From NCBI RefSeq assembly GCF_007993865.1, contig NZ_VIUH01000002.1:372001-436000 (forward strand): a stretch of DNA of 64,000 nucleotides. The letters are read 5' to 3'. This DNA comes from Pseudomonas sp. SJZ079. GTDB taxonomy: Bacteria > Pseudomonadota > Gammaproteobacteria > Pseudomonadales > Pseudomonadaceae. Of the stretch, positions 9,995 through 19,048 are shown piece by piece. Numbering within the stretch: the stretch's first letter is position 1; every line of letters begins with the position of its first letter. The position numbers and the translations under genes are program-made. The notes under the pieces are model-generated. The model was not told where the DNA came from and did not search any database. It saw nothing but the letters and a program-made list of their open reading frames with translations.

Positions 9995-10729
9995 CTATTT
10001 ATTGCCGTCGGGCACAAACACGTAGCCCACGCCCCAGACCGTCTGGATATAGCGCGGTTTGGACGGGTCCGGCTCGATCAGCCGGCGCAGGCGGGAGATC
10101 TGCACGTCGATGGAGCGTTCCAGGGCGTCCCACTCGCGGCCACGGGCCAGGTTCATCAGCTTGTCGCGAGTCAACGGCTCGCGGGCATGCTGCACCAGCG
10201 CCTTGAGCACGGCGAACTCACCGGTGGTGAGCATGTGCACTTCTTCGCCCTTCTTCAGCTCGCGGGTGGCCAGCGACAGCCGGTAGTCGCCGAAGCTCAC
10301 GGTCGCGTCCTCGCTGCCCGGCGCGCCGGGCACCACCGGGGCCTGACGGCGCAGCACCGCCTTGATCCGCGCCAGCAGTTCGCGCGGATTGAACGGCTTG
10401 GCCAGGTAGTCGTCGGCGCCCTGCTCCAGCCCCTGAATACGGCTGGCCTCGTCGCCCTTGGCGGTGAGCATGATGATCGGCACCTGATTGTTCGCCGCAC
10501 GCAGGCGGCTGCAGGCCGACAGCCCATCCTCGCCGGGCAGCATCAGATCGAGCACCACCAGGTTGAACAGCTCGCGCGACATCAAGCGGTCCATCTGCTC
10601 GACGTTTTCCACCGCGCGCACGCGGTAGCCTTGCTCGTCGAAGAAGCGTTCGAGCAGGCGCCGCAGACGCGCGTCGTCATCGACAATCAGAATTTTCTCG
10701 CCTTCAAGCGGAAGTGCAGTGCTGCTCAT
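9995..10729 (-). CDS. amgR: response regulator AmgR (OmpR family)
   Basis: DNA-binding response regulator partnered with AmgS. The 244-residue protein has a receiver domain with the acidic pocket DDD at 17-19, phosphoacceptor Asp61 in VVLDLMLPGEDG and Lys in the PFNPRELLARIK segment. A C-terminal winged helix ends with YIQTVWGVGYVF, as in OmpR. It is the first gene of the amgR-amgS unit and is divergent from tex. The start at 10729 follows a GGAGC-like ribosome binding site. Confidence 0.95.
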   Translation of the reverse strand: MSSTALPLEGEKILIVDDDARLRRLLERFFDEQGYRVRAVENVEQMDRLMSRELFNLVVLDLMLPGEDGLSACSRLRAANNQVPIIMLTAKGDEASRIQGLEQGADDYLAKPFNPRELLARIKAVLRRQAPVVPGAPGSEDATVSFGDYRLSLATRELKKGEEVHMLTTGEFAVLKALVQHAREPLTRDKLMNLARGREWDALERSIDVQISRLRRLIEPDPSKPRYIQTVWGVGYVFVPDGNK

Positions 10730-10903
10730 AGAGGCTCCTTGACCGAGAATCTGTTAGCCCCGCCAGCCGGCCATGCGGCACGGATAAGGTGCAAGAACAG
10801 TTTCTAACAGGCCGCATTATGGCTTAGGCATCAGTACCGGCGTGCGGCCCTTTGTTAGCAGATTTTTCCCCACGGGATTTCCAGCTCAAGCGTAGGGGGT
10901 GTT

Positions 10904-10909
10904 TATAAT
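10904..10909 (+). promoter_or_regulatory. -10 element of tex promoter
   Basis: A consensus TATAAT lies about 69 bases before the tex ATG, in the divergent amgR/tex gap. The -35 region is weak (TTTCCA or CCAGCT at poor spacing). Confidence 0.5.
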
Positions 10910-10977
10910 GCCCCGCTTTCCTATCTGGCCCGCCCCCTGCGTGGCCGGTTTTTCGTTTCAGTGTGGGTAGCTTTCTT

Positions 10978-13305
10978 ATGCTCAGCATCAATAACCGCAT
11001 CGCCGAAGAACTGGGCGTGCGCCCGCAACAAGTCGCTGCCGCCGTGGCGCTGCTCGATGAAGGCTCCACCGTGCCCTTTATCGCCCGTTACCGTAAAGAA
11101 GTGACCGGCAGCCTGGACGACACCCAGTTGCGTAACCTGGAAGAGCGCCTGCGCTACCTGCGCGAACTGGATGATCGGCGCGCCAGCGTCCTCGCCAGCA
11201 TCGAGGAACAGGGCAAGCTGACCCCGGAACTGAGCCGCGAGATCAACCTCGCCGAGACCAAGACGCGCCTCGAAGACCTCTACCTGCCCTATAAGCAGAA
11301 GCGCCGCACCAAGGGCCAGATCGCCCTGGAAGCCGGCCTCGGCGAACTGGCCGACGCGCTGTTCGGCGATCCGACACTCAGTCCCGAAAGCGAAGCCGCG
11401 CGCTTCGTCGATGGCGAAAAAGGCTTCGCCGACAGCAAGGCCGTGCTCGAAGGCGCCAAGTACATCCTCATGGAACGCTTCGCCGAAGACGCCAACCTGC
11501 TGGCCAACCTGCGTAGCTTCCTCAAGGAGCACGCCACCCTCAGCGCCCGGGTGATTGCCGGCAAGGAAGACGAAGGCGCCAAATTCCGCGATTACTTCGA
11601 ACACGATGAAAAACTCAAAAGCGTGCCGTCACACCGCGCCCTGGCGATTTTTCGCGGGCGCAACGAAGGCTTTCTCAGCGCCAGCCTGAAGGTCGGCGAG
11701 GAGCTGCCCGGCACCCTGCACCCTTGCGAGGGCATGGTCGGCGAGCGCTTCGCTATCAAGGATCAAGGCCGCGCGGCCGACAAATGGCTCGGCGAAGTGG
11801 TGCGCTGGACCTGGAAGGTCAAGCTCTACACGCACCTGGAAACCGACCTGCTCGGCGAGCTGCGCGAGGGCGCCGAAGACGAAGCCATTTCGGTGTTTGC
11901 GCGCAACATGCACGACCTGCTGCTGGCCGCGCCGGCCGGGCCGCGCGCCACCCTGGGCCTCGACCCGGGCCTGCGCACCGGTTGCAAAGTGGCGGTGGTG
12001 GATGCCACCGGCAAGCTGCTGGACACCGCCACTGTCTACCCGCACGTGCCGAAGAACCAGTGGGACCAGACCCTCGCCGTGCTGGCCACGCTGTGCGCCA
12101 AGCACTCGGTCGATCTGATCGCCATCGGCAACGGCACCGCCAGCCGCGAAACCGACAAGCTGGCCGCCGAGCTGATCAAGCAGCATCCGGGCCTGAACAT
12201 GACCAAGATCATGGTCAGCGAAGCCGGCGCCTCGGTGTACTCGGCCTCGGAGCTGGCGGCCAAGGAATTTCCCGAACTGGACGTGTCGCTGCGCGGCGCG
12301 GTGTCCATCGCCCGGCGTCTGCAGGACCCCCTGGCGGAACTGGTGAAGATCGACCCGAAAGCCATCGGCGTCGGCCAGTATCAGCACGACGTGTCGCAGC
12401 TGAAGCTGGCGCGCAGCCTGGATGCGGTGGTGGAAGACTGCGTGAACGCCGTCGGCGTCGACGTCAACACCGCCTCGGCCGCCCTGCTGGCGCGCATCTC
12501 CGGGCTCAACGCGACCCTGGCGCAGAATATCGTCGCGCACCGCGACGCCAACGGCGCGTTCAAGACCCGCAACGAACTGAAGAAGGTCAGCCGCCTGGGC
12601 GAGAAGACCTTCGAGCAGGCCGCCGGCTTCCTCCGCGTGATGAACGGCGACAACCCGCTGGACGCCTCGGCGGTGCACCCGGAGACCTACCCGCTGGTGC
12701 AGCGCATCGCCTTGGATACCGGCCGCGATATCCGCTCGCTGGTCGGCGACGCGAGTTTCCTCAAGCGCCTCGATCCCAAGCAGTTCACCGACGAGACTTT
12801 CGGCCTGCTGACCGTCGGCGACATTCTCCAGGAGCTGGAAAAACCCGGCCGCGACCCGCGCCCCGAGTTCAAGACCGCCGAATTCCAGGACGGCGTGGAA
12901 ACCCTCAAGGACCTCACGCTGGGGATGATGCTCGAGGGCGTGGTGACCAACGTCACCAATTTCGGCGCCTTCGTCGACATCGGCGTGCACCAGGACGGCC
13001 TGGTGCATATCTCGGCGCTGTCGGAGAAGTTCATCAAGGACCCACACGAGGCGGTCAAGGCCGGCGACGTGGTCAAGGTCAAGGTGATGGAGGTGGACAT
13101 TGCGCGTAACCGCATCGCCCTGTCCATGCGCATGGGCGATACCCCCGGCGAGAAGGTCGAAGGGCAACGCGGTGGCGCTCGTGGCGGCGGCAACCCGCGC
13201 GGCAATGCGCCACGCAGCGAGCGGCATTCCAGCCAGGACAAACCGGCCCCGGCCAGCGCCGGCATGGCCTCGCTGTTCGCCAACGCCAAGCAGTTGAGGA
13301 AGTAA
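10978..13305 (+). CDS. tex: Tex transcription accessory / RNA-binding protein
   Basis: Cytoplasmic nucleic-acid-binding protein related to eukaryotic Spt6, linked to transcription and RNA turnover. The 775-residue protein has the Tex N-terminal domain ([16 protein letters not shown]), a YqgF/RNaseH-like core ([15 protein letters not shown]), helix-hairpin-helix repeats ([15 protein letters not shown]) and a C-terminal S1 domain ([16 protein letters not shown]), then a low-complexity Gly/Arg/Asn-rich tail. The ATG at 10978 is chosen over a GTG 15 bases upstream because [11 protein letters not shown] matches the family N-terminus. The thioesterase gene follows after 3 bases. Confidence 0.96.
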   Translation: MLSINNRIAEELGVRPQQVAAAVALLDEGSTVPFIARYRKEVTGSLDDTQLRNLEERLRYLRELDDRRASVLASIEEQGKLTPELSREINLAETKTRLEDLYLPYKQKRRTKGQIALEAGLGELADALFGDPTLSPESEAARFVDGEKGFADSKAVLEGAKYILMERFAEDANLLANLRSFLKEHATLSARVIAGKEDEGAKFRDYFEHDEKLKSVPSHRALAIFRGRNEGFLSASLKVGEELPGTLHPCEGMVGERFAIKDQGRAADKWLGEVVRWTWKVKLYTHLETDLLGELREGAEDEAISVFARNMHDLLLAAPAGPRATLGLDPGLRTGCKVAVVDATGKLLDTATVYPHVPKNQWDQTLAVLATLCAKHSVDLIAIGNGTASRETDKLAAELIKQHPGLNMTKIMVSEAGASVYSASELAAKEFPELDVSLRGAVSIARRLQDPLAELVKIDPKAIGVGQYQHDVSQLKLARSLDAVVEDCVNAVGVDVNTASAALLARISGLNATLAQNIVAHRDANGAFKTRNELKKVSRLGEKTFEQAAGFLRVMNGDNPLDASAVHPETYPLVQRIALDTGRDIRSLVGDASFLKRLDPKQFTDETFGLLTVGDILQELEKPGRDPRPEFKTAEFQDGVETLKDLTLGMMLEGVVTNVTNFGAFVDIGVHQDGLVHISALSEKFIKDPHEAVKAGDVVKVKVMEVDIARNRIALSMRMGDTPGEKVEGQRGGARGGGNPRGNAPRSERHSSQDKPAPASAGMASLFANAKQLRK

Positions 13306-13308
13306 GCC

Positions 13309-13695
13309 ATGAGCCACCCATCCCCGGTCGGACAGGACAGCGCGTTCAGCAAACTGCTCGGCATGACCATCGAGAAAGCCGAGAACGGTGAATCCCAGGT
13401 GCGCATGAGCATGCAGGATCATCTGCTCAATCTGCACGGACGCATGCACGGCGGCGCGCTGTTCTCGCTGATCGACACTGCACTCGGTCAGGCCAGCCAC
13501 AGCCTGTTCGATGGCCAGGCGGGCAGCATGACCCTGGAGTGCAAGGTCAACTACATCCGTGCGGTCAACGAAGGCGAAATCGTCTGCAACGCCCGCGTGC
13601 TGAATGCCGGGCGCAAGGTGCATGTACTGGAGGCGCGGGTGCAGCAGGGCGATAAACTGGTCGCCACGGCCCAGGCCACCTTCATCTGCAAGTGA
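13309..13695 (+). CDS. PaaI-family hotdog thioesterase
   Basis: Single-domain hotdog acyl-CoA thioesterase of 128 residues, probably cytoplasmic. It carries the PaaI-type active-site stretch NLHGRMHGGALFSLIDTALG, with Asn, the HGG turn and Asp. It begins 3 bases after the tex stop and is likely cotranscribed with it. The physiological substrate cannot be inferred. A degraded copy of its last 25 codons lies just downstream (13735-13809). Confidence 0.88.
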   Translation: MSHPSPVGQDSAFSKLLGMTIEKAENGESQVRMSMQDHLLNLHGRMHGGALFSLIDTALGQASHSLFDGQAGSMTLECKVNYIRAVNEGEIVCNARVLNAGRKVHVLEARVQQGDKLVATAQATFICK

Positions 13696-13734
13696 CCCCG
13701 CAGACCCGGCGGCGCCAACAGCGGCCGCCGGCCC

Positions 13735-13809
13735 CGGGTACTCGAGGCCGGAGAGTAGCTGGGCGACACGCGGGTCGCTAAGGCACAAGCCACCTTCGCC
13801 TGCGTGTAA
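13735..13809 (+). pseudogene. decayed duplicate of thioesterase 3' end
   Basis: These 75 bases align without gaps, codon for codon, to the last 25 codons of the preceding thioesterase, including the stop position; I count 53 of 75 identical bases. The best part reads AQATF-C followed by TAA. An in-frame TAG at 13756-13758 and the absence of any upstream coding sequence show it is a relic. It probably marks an old tandem duplication followed by deletion. Confidence 0.75.
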
Positions 13810-13953
13810 TTTCTCCGTCCTCGACTGGTCTAGGGTATGCGGGCGGTGGTTCGCCCCGGACGACCTCGGCGCAAAGCGCTGTTACCGATTCCCCTTGTAG
13901 ACCAATCGATCCGCCCCCATATTGGGCCGACCGATGCGTGAAGGAATGCAACC

Positions 13954-15534
13954 TTGAGCGACCTTTTATCCCGCCGCCTGGCACTGCTTGGCGAGCCCGC
14001 CAACCTCTCCCTGCTGTCCCAGTGCCTGCACGGTATCGAGCGGGAATGCCTGCGCGTCGATGACCACGGCCAGTTGGCGTTGACCCCGCACCCGGCAGCG
14101 CTCGGTTCGGCCCTGACCCACCCGCAGATCACCACGGACTACTCCGAGTCCCTGCTGGAGTTCATCACCCCAGCCGAAGCCGACCCGGCGACCACCCTGG
14201 CCGATCTCGAGCAGATCCACCGCTTCGCCTACAGCAAGCTCGACGGCGAATACCTGTGGAGCCCGTCGATGCCCTGCGCCCTGCCGGCCGAAGAGGTGAT
14301 CCCGATCGCCCGCTACGGCAGCTCGAATATTGGGCAGCTCAAGTACGTTTATCGCAAAGGCCTGGCCCTGCGTTATGGCAAGACCATGCAATGCATCGCC
14401 GGCATTCACTACAATTTCTCGCTGCCGGAAACACTCTGGCAGCGTCTGCAACAGGCCGAAGGCAACAGCCGTAACCCGCGTGACTATCAGTCGGCGCGCT
14501 ATATCGCCCTGATCCGTAACTTCCGCCGCTACAGCTGGCTGCTGATGTACTTGTTCGGCGCATCGCCAGCCCTGGATACCGGTTTTCTGCGTGGACGCCC
14601 GCACCAGTTGCAGCAGCTGGATGCCGATACCCTCTACCTGCCCTACGCCACCAGCCTGCGCATGAGCGACCTGGGTTACCAGAGCAGCGCCCAGGCCGGC
14701 CTGACCCCCTGCTACAACGACCTCGGCAGCTACACCGAGAGCCTGCGCAAGGCCGTCGGCACGCCGTACCCACCCTACGTCGAAATCGGCACGCAGAAGA
14801 ATGGCGAGTGGTTGCAGCTGAACACCAACATCCTGCAGATCGAAAACGAGTACTACTCGAATATCCGCCCGAAACGCGTGACCTACAGCGGCGAGCGGCC
14901 GGTCCAGGCCCTGGAGGAGCGCGGCGTGCAGTACATCGAAGTACGCTGCCTGGACATCAACCCCTTCCTGCCGCTGGGCATCGATCTCGAAGAAGCGCGC
15001 TTCCTCGACGCCTTCCTGCTGTTCTGTGCACTGCAGGAAAGCCCCCCCCTGGGCAACAGCGAGTGCCACGCCTGCACCGACAACTTCCTCAGCGTGGTCA
15101 AGGACGGTCGCCGACCCGATCTGCACTTGCAACGCCGGGGCGAGCCCGTAGCGCTGCAGACCTGGGCCCATGAACTGCTCGATAAGATCCAGCCCCTGGC
15201 CAGCCTGCTCGACCAGAGTCACGCTGGCGAGGCGCACAGCCTGGCGCTGCAAACCCAGCGCGCGAAGATCGACAACCCGGCCCTGACACCCTCGGCCCAA
15301 GTGCTCGAGCGCTTGCAGCAGGGTGAAAGTTTTACCCAGTTCGCCCTGCACCAGAGCAAGCAACACGCCGAGTACTTCCGCAGCCAACCGCTGAGCGCGG
15401 AGCAGCAGGAAGCCTTCGAGGCGGCGGCCGCACAATCGCTACGCGGCCAGGCGGAATTGGAAGCGCATGACGATGGCGACTTCGACAGCTTTGCCAGTGC
15501 CTACCAGGCCAGCCTGCAGGCCCTGACGGTTTAG
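13954..15534 (+). CDS. gshA: glutamate--cysteine ligase
   Basis: Catalyses the first, rate-limiting step of glutathione synthesis, joining glutamate and cysteine. The 526-residue protein matches the proteobacterial type I family over its length (start [13 protein letters not shown], core [23 protein letters not shown] and [14 protein letters not shown]). It begins at a TTG codon (13954) behind GAAGGA; no in-frame ATG or GTG fits the conserved N-terminus. It is monocistronic by position, with the T6SS island downstream. Confidence 0.97.
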   Translation: MSDLLSRRLALLGEPANLSLLSQCLHGIERECLRVDDHGQLALTPHPAALGSALTHPQITTDYSESLLEFITPAEADPATTLADLEQIHRFAYSKLDGEYLWSPSMPCALPAEEVIPIARYGSSNIGQLKYVYRKGLALRYGKTMQCIAGIHYNFSLPETLWQRLQQAEGNSRNPRDYQSARYIALIRNFRRYSWLLMYLFGASPALDTGFLRGRPHQLQQLDADTLYLPYATSLRMSDLGYQSSAQAGLTPCYNDLGSYTESLRKAVGTPYPPYVEIGTQKNGEWLQLNTNILQIENEYYSNIRPKRVTYSGERPVQALEERGVQYIEVRCLDINPFLPLGIDLEEARFLDAFLLFCALQESPPLGNSECHACTDNFLSVVKDGRRPDLHLQRRGEPVALQTWAHELLDKIQPLASLLDQSHAGEAHSLALQTQRAKIDNPALTPSAQVLERLQQGESFTQFALHQSKQHAEYFRSQPLSAEQQEAFEAAAAQSLRGQAELEAHDDGDFDSFASAYQASLQALTV

Positions 15535-15645
15535 ACGAACACGTCACAAAAGCAACCAGCGGGGTCAAAGCCGAGACCGGCGGCTCGGCGCTTGGCCCTC
15601 GGCACGGCTAGCATAGCAGTGGAGAGATCAACGCGAGCCGCACCC

Positions 15646-15843
15646 ATGGCGCCCGACGCCCAAGCCGATGATGACAGTCACTGGAGCCTGGAAAGCCTGA
15701 ACAAGGCCTACCAACAAGGCTACATGGCTGGCCTGACCGGCCAACCCAGCGCGCCCCCCAACGCCGAGGTTCTCGCGGCCGCCTGGGAGGCCGGCTGGGA
15801 CGATGGTCATGAGCAGATGCGACGCCTGCAGCAGATAGCCTGA
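15646..15843 (+). CDS. small RMF/CrpP-like protein
   Basis: A 65-residue protein with a single core, YQQGYMAGLTGQPS, then AAAWEAGWDDGHEQMRRL. This spacing of GY-x-AG and a C-terminal W-x-x-GW-x-x-G resembles the ribosome modulation factor family and its relative CrpP, also about 65 residues. RMF dimerises ribosomes in stationary phase; CrpP has been linked to ciprofloxacin modification. I chose the ATG at 15646, but in-frame GTG (15619) and TTG (15592) starts would add 9 or 18 residues. The function is inferred only from this similarity. Confidence 0.6.
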   Translation: MAPDAQADDDSHWSLESLNKAYQQGYMAGLTGQPSAPPNAEVLAAAWEAGWDDGHEQMRRLQQIA

Positions 15844-15952
15844 GCCCGCAGCTCCCGCCCCCAACCTCAATTGCTAGCGTGCCCCCGTGGCGCGCCAAGT
15901 CTTCTGAAATTTCCTCTCAGGCTCAGCTGCGCAGTTTGTTGCGCGACACGTT

Positions 15953-15973
15953 GTGGATAAGCCTGTGGATACT
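15953..15973 (-). promoter_or_regulatory. pair of DnaA-box-like sequences
   Basis: TGTGGATAA (15953-15961, the exact complement of TTATCCACA) and TGTGGATAC (15965-15973) lie in the same orientation 12 bases apart, about 110 bases from an AT-rich tract. They could bind DnaA but need not be functional. Confidence 0.35.
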
Positions 15974-16134
15974 TGACTGCAGACTCTTCTAACAAAGGGC
16001 TTCAGCGTCATGCGCAACTCATTGCGCATCCCTGCGCAATAAGCTGCTCACCTTTCAGCGACTCAGCGCACATGGTGACTACTATCACTTAGTTAGTCAC
16101 GCTATCTATATGAATTTAATAGTTTTTTAAAACA

Positions 16135-16150
16135 TGGCACAGCAATAGCT
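16135..16150 (+). promoter_or_regulatory. putative sigma-54 promoter of hcp
   Basis: TGGCAC at 16135-16140 followed after five bases by TAGCT gives the diagnostic GG-N10-GC arrangement, close to TGGCAC-N5-TTGCW. It lies about 55 bases before the hcp ATG. Sigma-54 control of hcp/vgrG units is known in several T6SS-bearing bacteria. Confidence 0.55.
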
Positions 16151-16205
16151 ATCTATTGGGCTCCCGGATCATTTCTGATCCATGACCCAGGCAAGGAGAG
16201 CTCTC

Positions 16206-16724
16206 ATGCCAACACCCGCGTATCTGTCCCTCGAAGGCACCAAACAAGGTCTGATCACCGCTGGCACCTTCACCGAGGACTCGGTCGGCAACATTTTCCA
16301 GGAAGGTCATGAGGACCAGATTCTGGTTCAGGCATTCAACCACCAGGTCATCATCCCGCGTGACCCGCAGTCCGGTCAGCCGACTGGCCAGCGCGTACAT
16401 AAGCCGCTGATGATCACCAAGGTGTTCGACAAATCCTCGCCGCTGATCTTCAACTCGCTGACCTCCGGTGAGCGCCTGAACAAATGCCGCCTGGAGTGGT
16501 ACCGCACCTCCTCCACCGGTACTCAGGAACACTACTTCACCATCGAACTGGAAGATGCGGTGATCGTCGACGTGCAGTCGCGCATGCCGAACTGCCAGGA
16601 CCCAGGCATGTCGCACTTCACTCACCTGGAAGACGTGTACTTCACCTATCGCAAAATCGTCTGGACCCACGAAGTCTCCGGCACTTCCGGCTCCGACGAC
16701 TGGCGTACCCCGATCGCCAGCTAA
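16206..16724 (+). CDS. hcp: T6SS tube protein Hcp
   Basis: Structural protein that stacks as hexameric rings into the inner tube of the type VI secretion system and is itself secreted. The 172-residue protein matches the Hcp1/EvpC family (MPTPAYLSLEGTKQGLITAG, LNKCRLEWYRTS, HFTHLEDVYFTYRKI). The ATG at 16206 has a clear AAGGAG ribosome binding site; an upstream in-frame ATG at 16182 would overlap that site and is rejected. It is preceded by a sigma-54-like promoter and followed by a strong terminator. The core T6SS machinery is not in the window, so this is an orphan hcp/vgrG unit. Confidence 0.95.
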   Translation: MPTPAYLSLEGTKQGLITAGTFTEDSVGNIFQEGHEDQILVQAFNHQVIIPRDPQSGQPTGQRVHKPLMITKVFDKSSPLIFNSLTSGERLNKCRLEWYRTSSTGTQEHYFTIELEDAVIVDVQSRMPNCQDPGMSHFTHLEDVYFTYRKIVWTHEVSGTSGSDDWRTPIAS

Positions 16725-16743
16725 GGGGATCGTGCGCTAAGCG

Positions 16744-16780
16744 ATGCGTCGGCCAGGCCTAGTCCTGGCCGACGCATTTT
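16744..16780 (+). terminator. rho-independent terminator after hcp
   Basis: A perfect 14-base stem (ATGCGTCGGCCAGG with its complement) encloses a 6-base loop and runs into TTTT. It should terminate most hcp transcripts before vgrG. Confidence 0.9.
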
Positions 16781-16921
16781 CATAAGACCTGTTTCGCCCA
16801 ACCCCTGTAGCGATGCTGCAAAATGTCGAGCCACGCCGCAGCGCAGGGCAGTGCTCGCGCTACAACCTGGCGCGCACCACGCGCATGCGTGACTCATGGA
16901 ACGATTGACGAGGAACAACGG

Positions 16922-19048
16922 ATGTTCGCCCCAGCCAACCAGACCCATTTCAGCCTGAGTATCGAAGGCGCCAGCCACGACCTGCAGGTGCTCGAATTCA
17001 GCGGGCGAGAGGCGATCAGTCAGCCCTTCGAATTCGAGCTGGAACTGGTCAGCGAGCGCCCCGACCTCGACTTGCAAGCCCTGCTGCATCGCCCGGCTTT
17101 TTTGGCCTTGTCCCAGGCCGGCAACGGCATCCACGGGCACATCTACCGCGTCGCCCAAGGCGAGTCCGGTCAGCGCCTGACCCGTTACCACGTCAGCCTG
17201 CGCCCGCAACTGGCCTACCTGGCGCACCGCACCAACCAACGGATCTTCCAGCACCTGACGGTGGCCAAGATCATCAGCCAAGTGCTCGAAGAGCACGGCA
17301 TCCAGGCCAACGCCTACCAATTCCAATTCGGCTCGGTGTACCCCGAGCGTGAGTACTGTGTGCAGTACGACGAGTCCGACCTGCACTTCATCCAGCGTCT
17401 GTGTGAAGAAGAAGGCATCCATTACCACTTCCAGCACAGCGACCAGGGGCATGTACTGGTGTTCGGCGACGACCAGACGCCCTTTCCAAAACTGGCGCCC
17501 ACCGCCTACCAGCAGGACAGTGGCCTGGTCGCCGACGACCCGGTAGTCAAGCGCTTCGGCGTGCGCGTGGAAACCCGCAGCAGTCGGGTGACCCGCCGCG
17601 ACTACGACTTCGAGAAGCCCAAACTGCTGCTGGAGGCCGACGCCAAGAGCACCTTCAGCCCGGACCTCGAGGACTACGACTACCCCGGCCGTTTCGTCGA
17701 ACGTGAACGCGGCAAGCACCTCAGCCAGCGCGCCCTCGAACGTCACCGCCACGACTTCGAACTGGCCGAAGGCGAGAGCGACCAAACCCTGTTGGTCAGC
17801 GGCCACTTCCTGGCCTTCACCGATCACCCGCGGCAGAGCTGGAACGACCTCTGGCTGCTCAGCGAAGTCCACCACCAGGGCAAACAGCCGCAGGTGCTGG
17901 AAGAGTCCATCACTAGCGCTCCCTCGCCCCTCCGGGGAGAGGGCTGGGGTGAGGGGAAAACAGACGACACAGGCTTCCAACAAGGCTACCGCAACCACTT
18001 CAGCGCCACGCCCTGGACGGTGCCGTACCGCCCGACAGTGCAGCATCCCAAGCCGCGCATCCTCGGCAGCCAGAGCGCCGTGGTCACCGGCCCGGCTGGC
18101 GAGGAGATCCATTGCGACCAGTACGGTCGGGTCAGGGTGCAGTTCTTCTGGGACCGTCACGGCCAGGCCGACGACAAGACCAGCTGCTGGTTGCGTGTGT
18201 CGTCAAGCTGGGCCGGCGACCGCTACGGCGGCATCGCCATCCCACGGGTGGGCATGGAGGTGCTGGTGACCTTCCTTGAAGGCGACCCCGATCAGCCCCT
18301 GGTCACCGGCTGCCTGTACCACGCCGAACACGTGGTGCCCTACGACCTGCCGGCGAACAAGACCCGCACGCTATTCAAGACCCTCAGCTCACCCGGTGGC
18401 GACGGCTACAACGAACTGCGCATCGAAGACCGCAAGGGCGCCGAGCAGATCTACCTGCACGCCCAGCGCGACTGGGACGAGAACATCGAGCACGACCAGA
18501 AGATCCGCATCGGCCACGAGCGCCACGACACGGTCGAGGCCAACAGCTACAGCGAATTCAAGGGTGAAGAACACCGCACCACTCACCTTGATCGCAAGAG
18601 CGAAATCAAAGCCAACGACCACCTCACCGTGGGCAGCAACCAGCACATCAAGATCGGCACCAGCCAGTTCATCGACGCCGGCAACGAAATCCACCTGTCC
18701 AGCGGGCAGAAAGTGGTGCTGGAAGCCGGCAGCGAACTGACCTTCAAGGCCGCCGGCAGCTTTATCAAGCTGGACGCCGGCGGCATCACAATGGTCGGGC
18801 CGATCATCAAGCTCAACTCCGGCGGCGGGCCGGGGAGTGGGTCGGAGGCGGCGCCGGTGTTGCCGATTATTCCCAAACCCGCCGATACCGCGCCAGTTGG
18901 TGAAAAGACCGGCAAGGCCAACGTCAATCCGCTGTTGCCGCTAGCGAGTCTGGGCGAACAAGGACCGCAACAATTGATTGTCGATGTCTGGGGCGACCCC
19001 GCTTTAGGCGGCCAGGTACAACTGCTCGACCCGCAAGGTGACGCATGA
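16922..19048 (+). CDS. vgrG: T6SS spike protein VgrG
   Basis: Trimeric tip of the T6SS tube that carries effectors. The 708-residue protein has the gp27-like part (from FSLSIEGASHDLQVLEF through LHFIQRLCEEEGIHYHF), a gp5/OB region (QYGRVRVQFFWDR, GIAIPRVGMEVLVTFLEGD) and a C-terminal beta-helix repeat region (about 480-650) ending in a short extension. The ATG at 16922 follows GAGGAACAACG and matches the usual VgrG N-terminus; a start 99 bases upstream is unlikely. The stop overlaps the effector start as ATGA. A palindromic repeat inserted in frame at about residues 336-345 adds residues not expected in VgrG. Confidence 0.95.
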   Translation: MFAPANQTHFSLSIEGASHDLQVLEFSGREAISQPFEFELELVSERPDLDLQALLHRPAFLALSQAGNGIHGHIYRVAQGESGQRLTRYHVSLRPQLAYLAHRTNQRIFQHLTVAKIISQVLEEHGIQANAYQFQFGSVYPEREYCVQYDESDLHFIQRLCEEEGIHYHFQHSDQGHVLVFGDDQTPFPKLAPTAYQQDSGLVADDPVVKRFGVRVETRSSRVTRRDYDFEKPKLLLEADAKSTFSPDLEDYDYPGRFVERERGKHLSQRALERHRHDFELAEGESDQTLLVSGHFLAFTDHPRQSWNDLWLLSEVHHQGKQPQVLEESITSAPSPLRGEGWGEGKTDDTGFQQGYRNHFSATPWTVPYRPTVQHPKPRILGSQSAVVTGPAGEEIHCDQYGRVRVQFFWDRHGQADDKTSCWLRVSSSWAGDRYGGIAIPRVGMEVLVTFLEGDPDQPLVTGCLYHAEHVVPYDLPANKTRTLFKTLSSPGGDGYNELRIEDRKGAEQIYLHAQRDWDENIEHDQKIRIGHERHDTVEANSYSEFKGEEHRTTHLDRKSEIKANDHLTVGSNQHIKIGTSQFIDAGNEIHLSSGQKVVLEAGSELTFKAAGSFIKLDAGGITMVGPIIKLNSGGGPGSGSEAAPVLPIIPKPADTAPVGEKTGKANVNPLLPLASLGEQGPQQLIVDVWGDPALGGQVQLLDPQGDA
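17930..17957. repeat. short dispersed palindrome inserted in vgrG
   Basis: CCCTCGCCCCTCCGGGGAGA and the following bases form an imperfect palindrome of the type that encodes LTPALSPEGRG on the opposite strand, seen widely as an intergenic repeat in Gammaproteobacteria. Here it lies inside vgrG and keeps the frame, reading SAPSPLRGEGWGEGK. It falls between the gp27-like and gp5-like parts. Confidence 0.75.

Larger units (their letters stand above)
15844..16205. other. intergenic region upstream of hcp
   Basis: 362 bases without a supported gene. It contains two DnaA-box-like 9-mers (15953-15973), a cluster of TGCGCA words at 16011-16040, an AT-rich stretch at about 16080-16135, and a sigma-54-type promoter (16135-16150) ahead of hcp. 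The base composition differs sharply from the flanking core genes and marks the left side of the T6SS island. Confidence 0.6.

Noticed and set aside
11629..13788. 719-codon minus-strand open frame across tex
   Set aside because: It lies antisense to a fully conserved tex gene, is rich in Ala/His/Gln/Val of the antisense type and shows no domain.
15953..16135. Chromosomal replication origin
   Set aside because: Only two DnaA-like boxes, no dnaA/dnaN/parB or other origin genes nearby, and the backbone order places this region away from oriC.
16721..18160. 479-codon minus-strand open frame opposite vgrG
   Set aside because: Antisense to conserved VgrG domains; its only notable segment (LTPALSPEGRG) comes from the inserted palindromic repeat.
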